Below, in pieces: positions 1 through 8,122 of a stretch of DNA of 57,982 bases; positions within the stretch are counted from its first letter, which is position 1, and each line of letters opens with the position of its first letter. A model generated the notes under the pieces. The model searched no databases. It saw only the letters and a program-made list of their open reading frames with translations, and was not told the DNA's origin. The stretch comes from Planctomycetota bacterium (lineage in GTDB: Bacteria; Planctomycetota; UBA1135; GCA-002686595), in the NCBI GenBank assembly GCA_016779225.1, contig JADHNZ010000016.1:1-57982 (forward strand), written 5' to 3'. A program made the position numbers and the translations under genes.

Positions 1-457
1 CCGCGAGGGCCGCACGGGTCCCCGCCGCGGCGGCGAGGGCGCAGGCCGCCTCGTCCAACGCCGCGTGCTCGAAGGGCGCGGCGGATAGGCGCGGGAGGCC
101 CTCCGCCACGAGGACCGCGCCCACACGCTCGAACCCGGCCGCGCGCGCGCGCAGCTCCGCGCCCTGCCGCGCACACTCGAGGACGACGGCCAGCGCTCCC
201 GCCTCCCGGGCGCGGACGATGGCCGCCTCCAGGGCTGCGCGCGGGGGGAGCTCCGCCTCGCCGCGCCAGGCCAGGGTCCACACGGCGCGCAGGGCGCCGC
301 GCCAGGGGTGTGCCGCCGGAACCGCCCAGAGGCCGGGCTCCAGCTCGAGCGCGCCCGGAGCCTGCGCGATCCACGCCGCCGCGCCAACCGCGTGCTCGCC
401 ACCGCCGCTCAGGGTCACGCCGGGCCCCCAAGGAGGGGCGCCACGCTCTGCTCGCAC
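1..457 (-). CDS. hypothetical protein, possibly GNAT-like, cut by window edge
   Basis: An open frame runs leftwards off the window. About 152 codons are visible. The chosen GTG start at 457 lies one base after the stop of the upstream acetyltransferase-like gene, which suggests translational coupling; a second in-frame GTG at 418 is the alternative. The visible part is Ala/Arg-rich with no signal peptide or membrane segment. A stretch of alternating hydrophobic residues followed by RAAGFERVG resembles the C-terminal half of a GNAT acetyltransferase fold, but there is no diagnostic motif. The assignment rests mostly on coding continuity, GC3-rich codon use and the close spacing with its neighbour. 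It could equally be an unrelated small enzyme. Confidence 0.45.
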   Translation of the reverse strand, partial: MRAERGAPPWGPGVTLSGGGEHAVGAAAWIAQAPGALELEPGLWAVPAAHPWRGALRAVWTLAWRGEAELPPRAALEAAIVRAREAGALAVVLECARQGAELRARAAGFERVGAVLVAEGLPRLSAAPFEHAALDEAACALAAAAGTRAALA

Positions 458-458
458 C

Positions 459-1460
459 TCATGCCAGGTCCGTGTCCGCAAGGGTCCAGCGCAGCTCGCG
501 CGCGAGGAGGTCCTCGTCGGCCCGCGCGTCGAAGCTGCGGCCGACCAGGGCATAGGGGGTCGGCGCGGGTCGCCAGCCGCGCTGCTGGAGGCGCGTGAGC
601 TCAGGGTCTGCGTCGCCGAGCGCCAGGGCGAGAGCGCTCCAGCCGCGCGCGCGCGCGCAGTCGTCGAGCGCGGCCTCGAGGGCCCACCCGGCGTCCTCAT
701 CTCGCAGGGGAACGAAGCGGTCCACCAGCAGCCCAACGCGCGCGGCTCCCTCCTGCCGCTCGCGCAGCACGGCCCAGGCGGCGCAGGCGCCGCCCCGGCT
801 GAGGAGCACGCGCGTGTAGGCCACCCCCGGGCGGGACTCGAAGCGCCAGCTCAGGAACGCCGGTCCGCGGTCGAAGGCCACCGCGGGCGCCTCGCGCGCG
901 AAGTGATCCTCAAGATCCGCCGGCCAGGGCGCGTCGAGGGCGAGGTCGAGGTCCCAGCGGGCCGTTCCGGCCTCCGCAACCGGGCGCGTCAGCTGGAGGA
1001 ACTCCTGCAGGACGCTATAGCCCAGGCCCGCGCGCCCCAGGCGCCAGGCCGGGCGCACGGGGAACCCGAAGCAGAACGCGAAGGGGTCGCCGGATGCCCC
1101 CTCCTCGCCGACCCCGCAGTGCTCCTCCATGAACGCCTCACAGGCGGCCTGGAACGCCGCGGCGCGGGCGCGCGGAGCGAGCTGCGCGCCCGCGAAGGTG
1201 TCCACGGCCTGGCCGGCGCGCAGCAGCTGCCCGTGCACCCGCACGCTCTGGCCGAGGGCGCCGTAGTGGGCGAGCACTTCTCCGGCCTCGTCGCGCAGGG
1301 TGACGAAGGGAGCGCCCCCCGGGACGCGCTCGGTGCGCCACTCCCACTCCAGTGGGGTGCGCCGCGCGTGCCCGGGATCGAGGGCGCGGAACGCGGCGTC
1401 GAAGGCCTCCTCCAGGACCCCGTCCCGGTTCGAGGTCCGCCGCGTGTCCGCCCAGCGCAT
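459..1460 (-). CDS. GNAT-family N-acetyltransferase-like protein
   Basis: Predicted cytoplasmic protein of 333 aa. The N-terminal half contains the pattern RRTPLEWEWR followed by aromatic Gly/Phe-rich segments (FAFCFGFPVRPAW). This resembles the GNAT/FemAB-like acyltransferases common in exopolysaccharide and envelope loci. The C-terminal part has a second GNAT-like unit (FLSWRF, then AAWAVLRE, then LDDCARARGWSALAL). Family members transfer acyl groups from CoA or aminoacyl-tRNA to amines, but no substrate can be read from the sequence. The ATG at 1460 was chosen because a longer frame would run through tRNA-Sec. CAGGAT lies 6 nt before it, resembling the near-start -10 hexamers elsewhere in the window. 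The gene is followed, one base on, by another small ORF. Confidence 0.55.
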   Translation of the reverse strand: MRWADTRRTSNRDGVLEEAFDAAFRALDPGHARRTPLEWEWRTERVPGGAPFVTLRDEAGEVLAHYGALGQSVRVHGQLLRAGQAVDTFAGAQLAPRARAAAFQAACEAFMEEHCGVGEEGASGDPFAFCFGFPVRPAWRLGRAGLGYSVLQEFLQLTRPVAEAGTARWDLDLALDAPWPADLEDHFAREAPAVAFDRGPAFLSWRFESRPGVAYTRVLLSRGGACAAWAVLRERQEGAARVGLLVDRFVPLRDEDAGWALEAALDDCARARGWSALALALGDADPELTRLQQRGWRPAPTPYALVGRSFDARADEDLLARELRWTLADTDLA

Positions 1461-1604
1461 CCCTGGATCCTGACGACCGGGGCCGGACGATGGAAGCGCG
1501 ACGCCGCCCGCGCGCCCCCACGCAGGCCTCCCCCGCGAGCTGAGGGCCCCATCGGCCGGGCGCGGTCGCCGCCCGCAAGGCGTCCAGGGCCGCAGGAGCG
1601 CCGG

Positions 1605-1702
1605 TGGCGGGAGTGCATGGGAATCGAACCCACCGGTCACGCTGTTCACGCAACCCGACCGGCTTTGAAGGCCGGGCGGAACACCAGCTCCGATCCACTC
1701 CC
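1605..1702 (-). tRNA. selC: tRNA-Sec (UCA anticodon)
   Basis: Selenocysteine tRNA that decodes in-frame UGA after SelA converts Ser-tRNA to Sec-tRNA. The 98-nt transcript has the special bacterial tRNA-Sec architecture. There are seven clean acceptor pairs (GGGAGUG/CACUCCC) plus an apparent G-G at the eighth position. The D-stem has 6 bp with a 4-nt UGGU loop. The anticodon loop is CUUCAAA on a CCGGC/GCCGG stem, and the variable arm is a long hairpin of about 8 bp. The T-loop is UUCGAUU, the discriminator is G, and CCA is encoded. It matches E. coli selC in loop and stem lengths. Its presence fits selD and selA nearby and the Sec codon in selD. Confidence 0.95.
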
Positions 1703-1718
1703 GTGTACCGGCAAGCCC

Positions 1719-1724
1719 AGTCTA
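1719..1724 (-). promoter_or_regulatory. candidate -10 element of tRNA-Sec
   Basis: TAGACT on the minus strand ends 16 nt before the mature tRNA 5' end, which would give a leader of about 9 nt. It lies between the stop of the upstream phosphodiesterase gene and the tRNA. No good -35 hexamer is visible. The same hexamer precedes selD at 5496-5501. Confidence 0.4.
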
Positions 1725-1741
1725 GCCGCAGGCGGGCCCGG

Positions 1742-3280
1742 TCACGCGCCGGTGGCGGGCAGCAGGCGGCCAGGCGCCCCGTGCTCGAGGCCGTCCGGAA
1801 GGCCACCGGCCCAGCGCCGCCAGATGCGCCGGCCCCCACTCCGACCAAAGAGGGCGACGCTGAAGGGCGCCCCCTCAGGCTGGGAGTCGAAGCCCTCCGG
1901 CAGCGGCACCTCCACGGCCGGTGCGCCGTGGACCACGGTCTCGCCCAGCCGCGCCACCACGACGGCGTCCTCCAGGCCTCCCGCATCCTCGACGCGCAGG
2001 ACCACGCGTCGCCCGCTCCGGCGCAGGGTCACCGTGGCGCGCGGCGCGCCGGGCTCCTCGCGCAGCATCTCGAGGCGCGTGCTCAGGGGCTCGGCCCACG
2101 CCACCCGACGCCGCTCGAGAGGAGCGTCGAGCAGGAGGCGTCCGCCCGCCGAGAGCTCCATCCGGCCCCCTCCGGGCCACAGATTCCCCTGCCAGGAATA
2201 GAGCGCGCCGACCAGCGGATCCGGGCCCGGGCTGCGGCTGCCACCCTTGAGACTCAGCGGCAATGACCGCGAGGCGCCGGGCTGCAGACGGAACGCGGCC
2301 GGCAGGCCCTCGACCTCGAACGCACCACCGCGGGCGAAGAAGCCCACGCGCACCTCCACCTCGACCGGCAGCGGGTTGTGGAGCGTGAGTACCTCCTCCC
2401 AGCGCCCGGACCAGGTCCCGTGGACGGCATCGGACTCGGGGGCCGCCTCGGGCACGACGCGCAGGACCGGCGCCTCGACCGGCCACGAGCGGCAGTCCGG
2501 CGCGAGCCGGGCCAGCGCGCGCGCCGCCAGGGCCCGATGGGGCTCGTTGCTGTTCAAGCCATGGAAGCCGAGCACGCACGCCGCGAGGAGGTCATCGGGG
2601 TGGTCGACCGACCAGGCCCAGCGCTCGATGCCCCGCGGGAGGCGCTGGAAGTGCGGCGTGCGCCAGCCCCCGGGGCCAAACCCGATGGCCTGGTAGCGCC
2701 GGGCGGCGAGCTGCTCGATCGCCTCCGCGTCCACCCGGTCCACCAGCAGCATGGTGGGCAGGCCGTGGGCCTGGGCCAGGGCCAGCTCCTCGGGGAGGTA
2801 CGAGGCCACGCGCAGGGGCGGCCGGGGCTCGAGCCCCTCGAGGCGCTCCACGAGCGCAGGCACGAGGCCCGGCTCCTTGAGCTCGATCATGTGGAACGGC
2901 AGGTCCCCGCGGCGGTCGAGCAGCTCGAGGGCCTCGTCCAGGAGCGGAATGGGCTCCCCTGCGAACCCGCGCCCGAACCAGCCGCCCGCGTCAACGCCCA
3001 CGAGGGCCGCCATGCCGCGCGCCGCAAGCCGCCCCTCCGCGTCCGTGGTTCGCTCGAGGGTGTCGTCGTGCATCAGCACGAGGTCCCCGCCGGCGCAGGC
3101 GCGGAGGTCGTACTCGATCCCGTCGAGCCCGACCTCCAGGGCGCGGCGCAGGCTGGCCAAGGTGTTCTCGGGCGCCTCGCGCGGGCTGCCGCGGTGGCCG
3201 AGCAGCAGCGGCGGCGGGCCCACGAAGGGCGCGGTGGCCGCGAGGTCCTCGTGGCCGGCGAACGGGCCCGCGATGGTCAC
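1742..3280 (-). CDS. glycerophosphodiester phosphodiesterase with extra C-terminal domain
   Basis: Predicted 512-aa enzyme that hydrolyses glycerophosphodiesters to glycerol-3-phosphate and an alcohol. The N-terminal ~260 residues carry the GDPD TIM-barrel signatures: LLLGHRGSPREAPENT with the catalytic His-Arg, then GIEYDLR (metal-binding Glu/Asp) and LMHDDTLERTT (second catalytic His), and FHMIELKEP. The remaining ~250 residues look like two beta-rich domains and are not needed for the family reaction. They may bind glycans or membranes. There is no obvious signal peptide. The ATG overlaps the stop of the upstream lipoprotein gene as ATGA, so it is probably the last gene of the selD operon. 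tRNA-Sec follows with its own probable promoter. Confidence 0.85.
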   Translation of the reverse strand: MTIAGPFAGHEDLAATAPFVGPPPLLLGHRGSPREAPENTLASLRRALEVGLDGIEYDLRACAGGDLVLMHDDTLERTTDAEGRLAARGMAALVGVDAGGWFGRGFAGEPIPLLDEALELLDRRGDLPFHMIELKEPGLVPALVERLEGLEPRPPLRVASYLPEELALAQAHGLPTMLLVDRVDAEAIEQLAARRYQAIGFGPGGWRTPHFQRLPRGIERWAWSVDHPDDLLAACVLGFHGLNSNEPHRALAARALARLAPDCRSWPVEAPVLRVVPEAAPESDAVHGTWSGRWEEVLTLHNPLPVEVEVRVGFFARGGAFEVEGLPAAFRLQPGASRSLPLSLKGGSRSPGPDPLVGALYSWQGNLWPGGGRMELSAGGRLLLDAPLERRRVAWAEPLSTRLEMLREEPGAPRATVTLRRSGRRVVLRVEDAGGLEDAVVVARLGETVVHGAPAVEVPLPEGFDSQPEGAPFSVALFGRSGGRRIWRRWAGGLPDGLEHGAPGRLLPATGA

Positions 3281-4392
3281 CGTGAGGCCGGACGGAGGAC
3301 CAGGAGCCGCCCCGCGTACCCGCAGGCGACGAGGCTGGTGCCACGCCCGGAGAGCGTCGCCGCGGCGAGATGGTGGAGGCGCTCGGTGTCCTGTGCGGCG
3401 ACCTGCGCCGATCGGGCACCGTCCTCACGGCCGTCGAGCGTGATGCCCAGCCAGGAGGAGTCGCCGCGCACCAGAACCGTCACGGCCCCGTCGTAGCCGG
3501 CCGTCGCGGCCTCGAGGCCCGCACGCTGCGGGGACAGGTCCGCCAGGACGGCGCCGCGGAGACGGTCGAGGCTCGTGAGGAGCACGCGGGTCTCCCCGGC
3601 CGCCCAGACGCGCAGGCGACCGTCGTTCCCGCAGAACACCGCCTCCTTGTCGGTCGCGGCCACCCGGGCAAGCGGCTGCAGGCCGCGGAAGAGCACATCG
3701 GCCTCGAAGCCTCCGGAGCGTCGCTGGATGCGCACGAGGGAGCCGTCCTCGAGGGCGAGGACCGCGCCGCCCAGGCCAGGAGCCGCCCCCTTGGCTGCCG
3801 CAGGAAGCGGGCAGGTGGCGTGCACGCGACGGGTGCCGTCCGCATCCCAGGCGAGGACCGTCGCCTGCTCCGCGAAGCCCGCCACCAGGAGCTCCGGCCC
3901 CTCATGCAGAGGGCACATGTCTCCGATCGCAACGGCGTGGACCAGGGCGCGCTCGCGCAGGAGCTCCTCGGTCTGCCAGGCGCCGCCCGCGGGTCCCGGG
4001 ACCCAGCGATGCAGGTGCACGACGCCCTCGCCCGGGTCATCCTCTCCACCCTGGGCGATGCCCACGGTGACGAGCTCGGCACCCGGTGAGCTCGGGTCCA
4101 GGTCCCCGATGGCGCACTGGATCGCCTCCCCCGGCAGGGCCGCCACGAGCTCGGCTCGGAAGGAGCCGTCCGGCCCCACACGCACCACATGCACCTGGCC
4201 GTCTCCGGAGGTGACCGCCAGCTCGTCGCCGGGGCACTCGGGCACCAGGTCGCCCGCTGCGCAGCCGCCCATCTTGACGCCGCGCTCGAAGGCAACCTCC
4301 ACCTCCCAGGTCGGCTGGGTGAGGGGCAGTCCCAGGCAGCCCCCAAGGCCGAGGGGCAGACAGACGGCGAGAGCGCGCCCCGTGAGCCTCAC
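3277..4392 (-). CDS. lipoprotein with FG-GAP/propeller-like repeats
   Basis: The 371-aa product starts with a basic residue, a hydrophobic stretch and the lipobox LGGC, so it is probably lipid-anchored. The mature part is built of repeated beta-strand units with patterns such as AIGDLDPSSPGAELVTVG, AIGDMCPLHEGPELLVAG and ATAGYDGAVTVL. These resemble FG-GAP or quinoprotein-type blades of a beta-propeller. Such proteins bind ligands or partners at the cell surface, and no catalytic motif is visible. The ORF overlaps the stop of selD (4389) and the start of the phosphodiesterase (3280), both as 4-base overlaps, so all three are likely translated from one mRNA. No link of this protein to selenium is evident from its sequence. 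Confidence 0.65.
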   Translation of the reverse strand: MRLTGRALAVCLPLGLGGCLGLPLTQPTWEVEVAFERGVKMGGCAAGDLVPECPGDELAVTSGDGQVHVVRVGPDGSFRAELVAALPGEAIQCAIGDLDPSSPGAELVTVGIAQGGEDDPGEGVVHLHRWVPGPAGGAWQTEELLRERALVHAVAIGDMCPLHEGPELLVAGFAEQATVLAWDADGTRRVHATCPLPAAAKGAAPGLGGAVLALEDGSLVRIQRRSGGFEADVLFRGLQPLARVAATDKEAVFCGNDGRLRVWAAGETRVLLTSLDRLRGAVLADLSPQRAGLEAATAGYDGAVTVLVRGDSSWLGITLDGREDGARSAQVAAQDTERLHHLAAATLSGRGTSLVACGYAGRLLVLRPASR

Positions 4393-5468
4393 GCGATGCC
4401 TCCCTCACGCAGCTCGATGGCGTGGGCGCCACGCTCGACGACGGCCCCCACGCGGTGCGCGAGCACGCCACGCTCCTGCATGGCTCGCTCCAGCTGCGGG
4501 GCGTCCTCCGGCGCGACCGCGATCAGCAGGCCGCCCGAGGTCTCCGCATCGAAGGTGATCGCCACGCGAGCCGCCTCGCACGCCTCGTCCACGAGCACCT
4601 CGCTGCCGATCGCAGCGCGGCTGCGGTTCGAGCCGCCGGACACCACGCCCTCGCGCGCGAGCTCTAGGGCGCCCTCGGCCAGGGGCAGGTCGGGGACGGT
4701 GAACGCCAGGGTGACGCCGCTTGCCAGGGCGATGTTGCGCGCGTGCCCCACCAGGCCGAAGCCGGTGACATCGGTGCAGGCGTGCGCGGTCACGGTGGCC
4801 ATGGCGTCGGCGGCTGGCCCGTTGAGGGTCGCCATCACCTCGGCGGCCCGACGCACCAGCTCGGGGGAGGCCTTGCCGCGCTTGCCGCCGGTGGTGAGCG
4901 AGCCCATTCCGAGGGGCTTGGTCAGATAGAGCACATCGCCGGGGCGCGCGCCGGCGTTCCCCACCACGCGCTCGGGATCCACCACGCCGGTGACCGCGAA
5001 GCCGAACAGCGGCTCGGGCCCCTGGACCGTGTGCCCGCCAGCCAGGACCGCGCCGGCCTCACGCACCTTGTCGAAGCCCCCGCGGAAGATCTCCCGGATC
5101 CACTCGGGGGAGAAGTCCTTGGGGAAGCCCGCCAGGTTGAGGGCGGAGATGGGCCGCCCGCCCATGGCATAGACGTCGGAGAGGGCGTTGGCGGCCGCGA
5201 CGGCGCCGTAGAGGTAGGGATCGTCCAGCACGGGTGGGAAGTAGTCCACCGTCTGCACCAGAGCCACGCGTGCCCCGGCGCCGACACCCTCGGCCTCCCC
5301 CAGCAGGACGACGCCGGCGTCATCCAGGGTCTGGGGTCCGATCAGCAGGCGGGGATCCGCCGCGGGGTTGGCCTCACGCAGGACCTGCGCGAGCTGCCCA
5401 ATGGGCATCTTGGCCGCTCACCCTGCGCAGGCTGCGTAGTCGGTCAGGCGCTTGTCGGGGGTCTGCAT
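4389..5468 (-). CDS. selD: selenide, water dikinase containing selenocysteine (UGA at 5418-5420)
   Basis: SelD makes selenophosphate from selenide and ATP, the Se donor for Sec-tRNA. The frame from ATG 5468 gives 359 aa if the UGA at codon 17 is read as Sec. The N-terminus then reads LTDYAACAGUAAKMP, with Sec17 and Lys20 at the same numbers as catalytic Cys17 and Lys20 of E. coli SelD. Downstream are family motifs: QTVDYFPPVLDDPY, ANALSDVYAMGG, GGHTVQGPEPLFGFAVTG, GMGSLTTGGKRG and CTDVTGFGLVGHA. Starting at the internal ATG 5408, as an automatic caller would, removes the whole active site. The gene leads an operon with the lipoprotein and phosphodiesterase genes. A Cys at position 14 is the usual second redox residue of Sec/Cys-loop forms. 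Confidence 0.93.
5373..5393 (-). other. candidate bacterial SECIS hairpin in selD
   Basis: In the selD mRNA, CUCGCGCAG and CUGCGUGAG form a 9-bp stem (one G-U pair) closed by the loop GUC. The loop starts 34 nt after the UGA and begins with G. Published bacterial SECIS models ask for an apical loop about 16-37 nt downstream with a G in its first two positions. The core GCAGGUC also occurs in the E. coli fdhF SECIS. A smaller hairpin, UGCCC-AUU-GGGCA (5395-5407), lies between and could compete. Confidence 0.6.
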
Positions 5469-5495
5469 GAAGGGGCGCTCGCTCGAGCGGCGCGG

Positions 5496-5501
5496 AGTCT
5501 A
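5496..5501 (-). promoter_or_regulatory. candidate -10 element of selD
   Basis: TAGACT on the minus strand, 27 nt before the upstream ATG of selD. This supports a transcript long enough to include the 5468 start. No convincing -35 is seen. Confidence 0.35.
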
Positions 5502-5675
5502 CTCGATGGGGACCTCCGGATCCCTGGTCCCGCCCTGCGCCCATGGGACACCTCGCTGCCCTCCCGGGGGATGCCGCCACATGACGCGGATTCGAACGCA
5601 ACCTGCTCGAACCTCCGGTGTTGAGGGCGCCACGCAGGGTCGCTCCAGGCCCGTCCTCCGCCCAGGCCCGACCCC

Positions 5676-6755
5676 ATGCAGCCTCCGTCACCCGAGCATC
5701 CCTCTGCCCTCCGCCGCCTGCTCCTGTTCCTCCTCCTGACCGCGGCGCTGCTCTACGCGGGCATCCGTGAGCTGGCGGGTGACGGAGGCCTAGCCCTGGT
5801 CTCGGACCACCAGGTCCTCGTCCGTCACGACATGGTGTCGGGGTCACTGAGCTCGGACGACCGCCCCGGCGCCCACGGGTTCGTTCCGTGGCTCGAGGAG
5901 GTGCGCGTGCTGGATCGACGCACCCTGCGCTATGTGATGGGCGGCGACGGCCCCGAGCCCGACCAGCGCGTTCCGGCCCTGGTCGTGCGCGGGCGCGACG
6001 GAGCGAACCACGCCTTCCTCGAGGTCGAGCTTCAGGTCGCGCTGGACAGCGAACGGGCCGAGGTCGCCCTGGTGGACCACGGCGGCTCTCGAGCAACGAT
6101 CCTGCGCCTGGTGGACGCCTACGCCCGGCCCGTGCTCCGCGCGGCCTTCGGCGCCTACGCCCCGCGCGACATCGTCCTGCCCGACAACAAGCAGCGCGGG
6201 ACCGCCGCGGCCACGGCCGCGCTGGAGCGCCTGCTCGACCGGCACGGCATCCGGCTGCTGGAGCTGTCGGTCTCCAAGCCCCAGTTCGCCCCCAAGTACC
6301 AGGAGACGATCCAGCGCAGGAAGGTGGCGGAGCAGGAGGTCACCCGGCTGGAGACCGAGCGGCTGGCCCTCGTGGCCGGGGCTCCCGATCGCCTCACGGG
6401 GCTGCGCGCCCAGGAGGAGCGGCGCCTCGAGGAGCTCGAGCGCGAGCTCGCCGAGGCCGAGCGCCTGGCCGCGCGCGCGGCCGAGGAGCTCGTGGGGCGC
6501 ACCGAGGGCGAGGTGAGCGACCAGGTCACCGCCGCGACCCTCGAGCGGGACACGGCCCTTGCCAAGGCTGAGGTCCTCGAGGAGCGCCACCGTGCGGAGG
6601 CCGCCGCGTTCATCCGCGAGCTGGAGGCCCTCGCCGCCCAGGGGGACCTGCCCGTGCGCTCCGCCCTCGCCGAGCGCCTCAGCTCGGTCACCTTCGACCT
6701 GCTGCCCGTCGAGGAGCACGAGGCAGCCCCCCACACGAACGGAGGCTCCCTGTGA
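5676..6755 (+). CDS. SPFH/Band 7 membrane protein, first of a pair
   Basis: A 359-aa protein with one N-terminal membrane segment (residues ~12-28, LLLFLLLTAALLYAGI) followed by an SPFH/prohibitin-like domain. This domain starts with a strand of the type DHQVLVRHDMV and runs to about residue 190. Next come ~110 residues of Glu/Arg/Ala-rich coiled coil (from about RRKVAEQEV) and a short tail. Proteins of this family (HflK/HflC, stomatin, prohibitin) form ring-like membrane assemblies that organise lipids or regulate membrane proteases. It overlaps the next gene by GTGA, so the two are probably made together as a hetero-oligomer, like HflK-HflC. It is divergent from selD across ~200 bp. The assignment to SPFH is by architecture and is moderately sure. 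Confidence 0.7.
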   Translation: MQPPSPEHPSALRRLLLFLLLTAALLYAGIRELAGDGGLALVSDHQVLVRHDMVSGSLSSDDRPGAHGFVPWLEEVRVLDRRTLRYVMGGDGPEPDQRVPALVVRGRDGANHAFLEVELQVALDSERAEVALVDHGGSRATILRLVDAYARPVLRAAFGAYAPRDIVLPDNKQRGTAAATAALERLLDRHGIRLLELSVSKPQFAPKYQETIQRRKVAEQEVTRLETERLALVAGAPDRLTGLRAQEERRLEELERELAEAERLAARAAEELVGRTEGEVSDQVTAATLERDTALAKAEVLEERHRAEAAAFIRELEALAAQGDLPVRSALAERLSSVTFDLLPVEEHEAAPHTNGGSL

Positions 6756-8068
6756 GCGACGCCACCCCGCAGCCTCCTCCCCACGGAGAGCCCTCCCGCC
6801 TGGCCACGGCAGGCCAGTGGCTGGCCGCGCGCGCCGGGGCCCTTTGGTCCCTGTCACGCCCGCTCCTGCTCAATGCGGGCGCCTGGCTCCTGCCGCGCCT
6901 GCGTGGCGCCTGGCAGCTGCTGTGCACGCTCGTCCGGTCGGGGGCCGAGCGCGCGGGCGCCCTCCTGCGTGCGACCCGCGGGCCGGCGCGGCGGACGATG
7001 CGCCTCGTCGTGGCCAGCTCCCTCGCCGCTGGCCTGCTCCTCGGCCTGGGGAGCCAGCTCTTCGAGCGCGTGCCCGCGGACGCGATCGCGGTCCGGCAGG
7101 TCCAGTGGGCGGGCGGCGGCATCGAGGACCTGGACCGGGCTCCCGGGCTGCACCTGCGGCTGCCCGGTCGCGACCTCTGGCACGAGCTGCGCGCGGGAAC
7201 GCACCTGATCGTCTTCGCCCCCACCGAAAGCGGCGGCACCCACGCGCGCCTGGAGGTGGCCACGGTCGAGGGGGAGACCTGCCTGGTTAGCGTCGTCGTG
7301 CCCTACCGCATCCTCCCGGGCGAGGCACACCTGCTGGTGCAGGAGGGCATGCGCGTCGACTATCCCGTGCGCGCCGTGGCGATCTGCCGGCGCGTGCTGC
7401 TGGAGGAGCTGGGCACGCTCACCGCGGAGGAGTTCGCGGATCCGGGCGCGCGTGCGCGCGTTGAGGCCGCCATGCTGGGTCGCCTGCGCACCGAGCTGGC
7501 CGTGGCGCACCTCGAGCCCCTCGACGCGCTGATCGGGGAGTTCTTCTTCGACGAGACCTACGAGCAAAAGATGCTCGAGCGGCAGCTGGAGTCCCAGGCC
7601 CAGCTCACCCAGGCGTCGCTCCTCGAGCGGCACCAGCAGGAGCGGCTCAACACAGAGGAGAAGGAGCGCCAGGAGGATGCCGAGGCCGCCCTCTTGAGGG
7701 AGTTCGCCCTCCGGGAGGAGGCCCTGCGGGACGCTCACGCGCAGCGCCTCACGGAGCTCGAGCGCGACGCGCGCCAGGCACGCGAGGCGCTGCTGGCCGA
7801 GGCAGAGGTGCAGGCTCTGCAGCTGCGGAACGAGGGTGAGCTCGCCCTGGCCGCCGCCGAGGACCTGCGCCGCTCCCTGCTGGATGCCGCGCTGCAGTCC
7901 CCGGGCGGGCGCCTGCATGTGGCGCGGCAGGCCGCGCAGAACCTGCGCTTCGGACGGGTGACCCTGGACCCCAGCCGGCCGGAGGTCCCCACCCTGCTGG
8001 ACCTCGACCAGCTGGTGGGCCTGCTCGTAGGCGCCGGGTCGGAGTCACGCGGCAGCGACGCGCGCTGA
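6752..8068 (+). CDS. SPFH/Band 7 membrane protein, second of a pair
   Basis: A 438-aa protein starting at a GTG that overlaps the stop of its partner. A ~80-residue N-terminal extension rich in Trp, Arg and Leu contains amphipathic or weakly hydrophobic helices. A clear membrane segment follows (LVVASSLAAGLLLGLGSQL, ~86-104). The SPFH domain begins at FERVPADAIAVRQVQW and includes an HflC-like strand, GLHLRLPG. From about residue 265 there is a long Glu/Gln/Arg coiled coil that predicts oligomer packing. The gene order and the membrane-SPFH-coil layout of both members resemble hflK/hflC, but there is no downstream ftsH here. A 25-nt perfect hairpin just after the stop probably ends transcription from both sides. 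Confidence 0.7.
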   Translation: MSDATPQPPPHGEPSRLATAGQWLAARAGALWSLSRPLLLNAGAWLLPRLRGAWQLLCTLVRSGAERAGALLRATRGPARRTMRLVVASSLAAGLLLGLGSQLFERVPADAIAVRQVQWAGGGIEDLDRAPGLHLRLPGRDLWHELRAGTHLIVFAPTESGGTHARLEVATVEGETCLVSVVVPYRILPGEAHLLVQEGMRVDYPVRAVAICRRVLLEELGTLTAEEFADPGARARVEAAMLGRLRTELAVAHLEPLDALIGEFFFDETYEQKMLERQLESQAQLTQASLLERHQQERLNTEEKERQEDAEAALLREFALREEALRDAHAQRLTELERDARQAREALLAEAEVQALQLRNEGELALAAAEDLRRSLLDAALQSPGGRLHVARQAAQNLRFGRVTLDPSRPEVPTLLDLDQLVGLLVGAGSESRGSDAR

Positions 8069-8082
8069 AGCAGCCGGGTGCA

Positions 8083-8107
8083 GCCACCGGGGGTGCCCCC
8101 CGGTGGC
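8083..8107. terminator. bidirectional hairpin terminator between SPFH pair and selA
   Basis: A perfect 11-bp stem (GCCACCGGGGG / CCCCCGGTGGC) with a 3-nt loop in the 54-bp gap between convergent genes. No T-tract is present, as is common for hairpins in GC-rich genomes. Confidence 0.6.
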
Positions 8108-8122
8108 GGCGAGCTCGCCAGC

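Noticed and set aside
219-2201. A 660-aa open frame on the plus strand across the acetyltransferase, tRNA-Sec and phosphodiesterase genes
   Set aside because: It is antisense to better-supported genes and a structural RNA, has Arg/Pro/Ala-rich low-complexity translation and no family motif. This is typical of high-GC shadow frames.
5418-5420. In-frame TGA in selD as a frameshift or sequencing error
   Set aside because: The position and flanking residues match the Sec/Cys site of SelD exactly, and the frame is open on both sides. A selenocysteine codon explains it better.
5584-5606. A T-loop-like sequence (ATTCGAA) suggesting a tRNA between selD and the SPFH genes
   Set aside because: No acceptor, D or anticodon arms could be built around it, and the T-stem would have only about three pairs.
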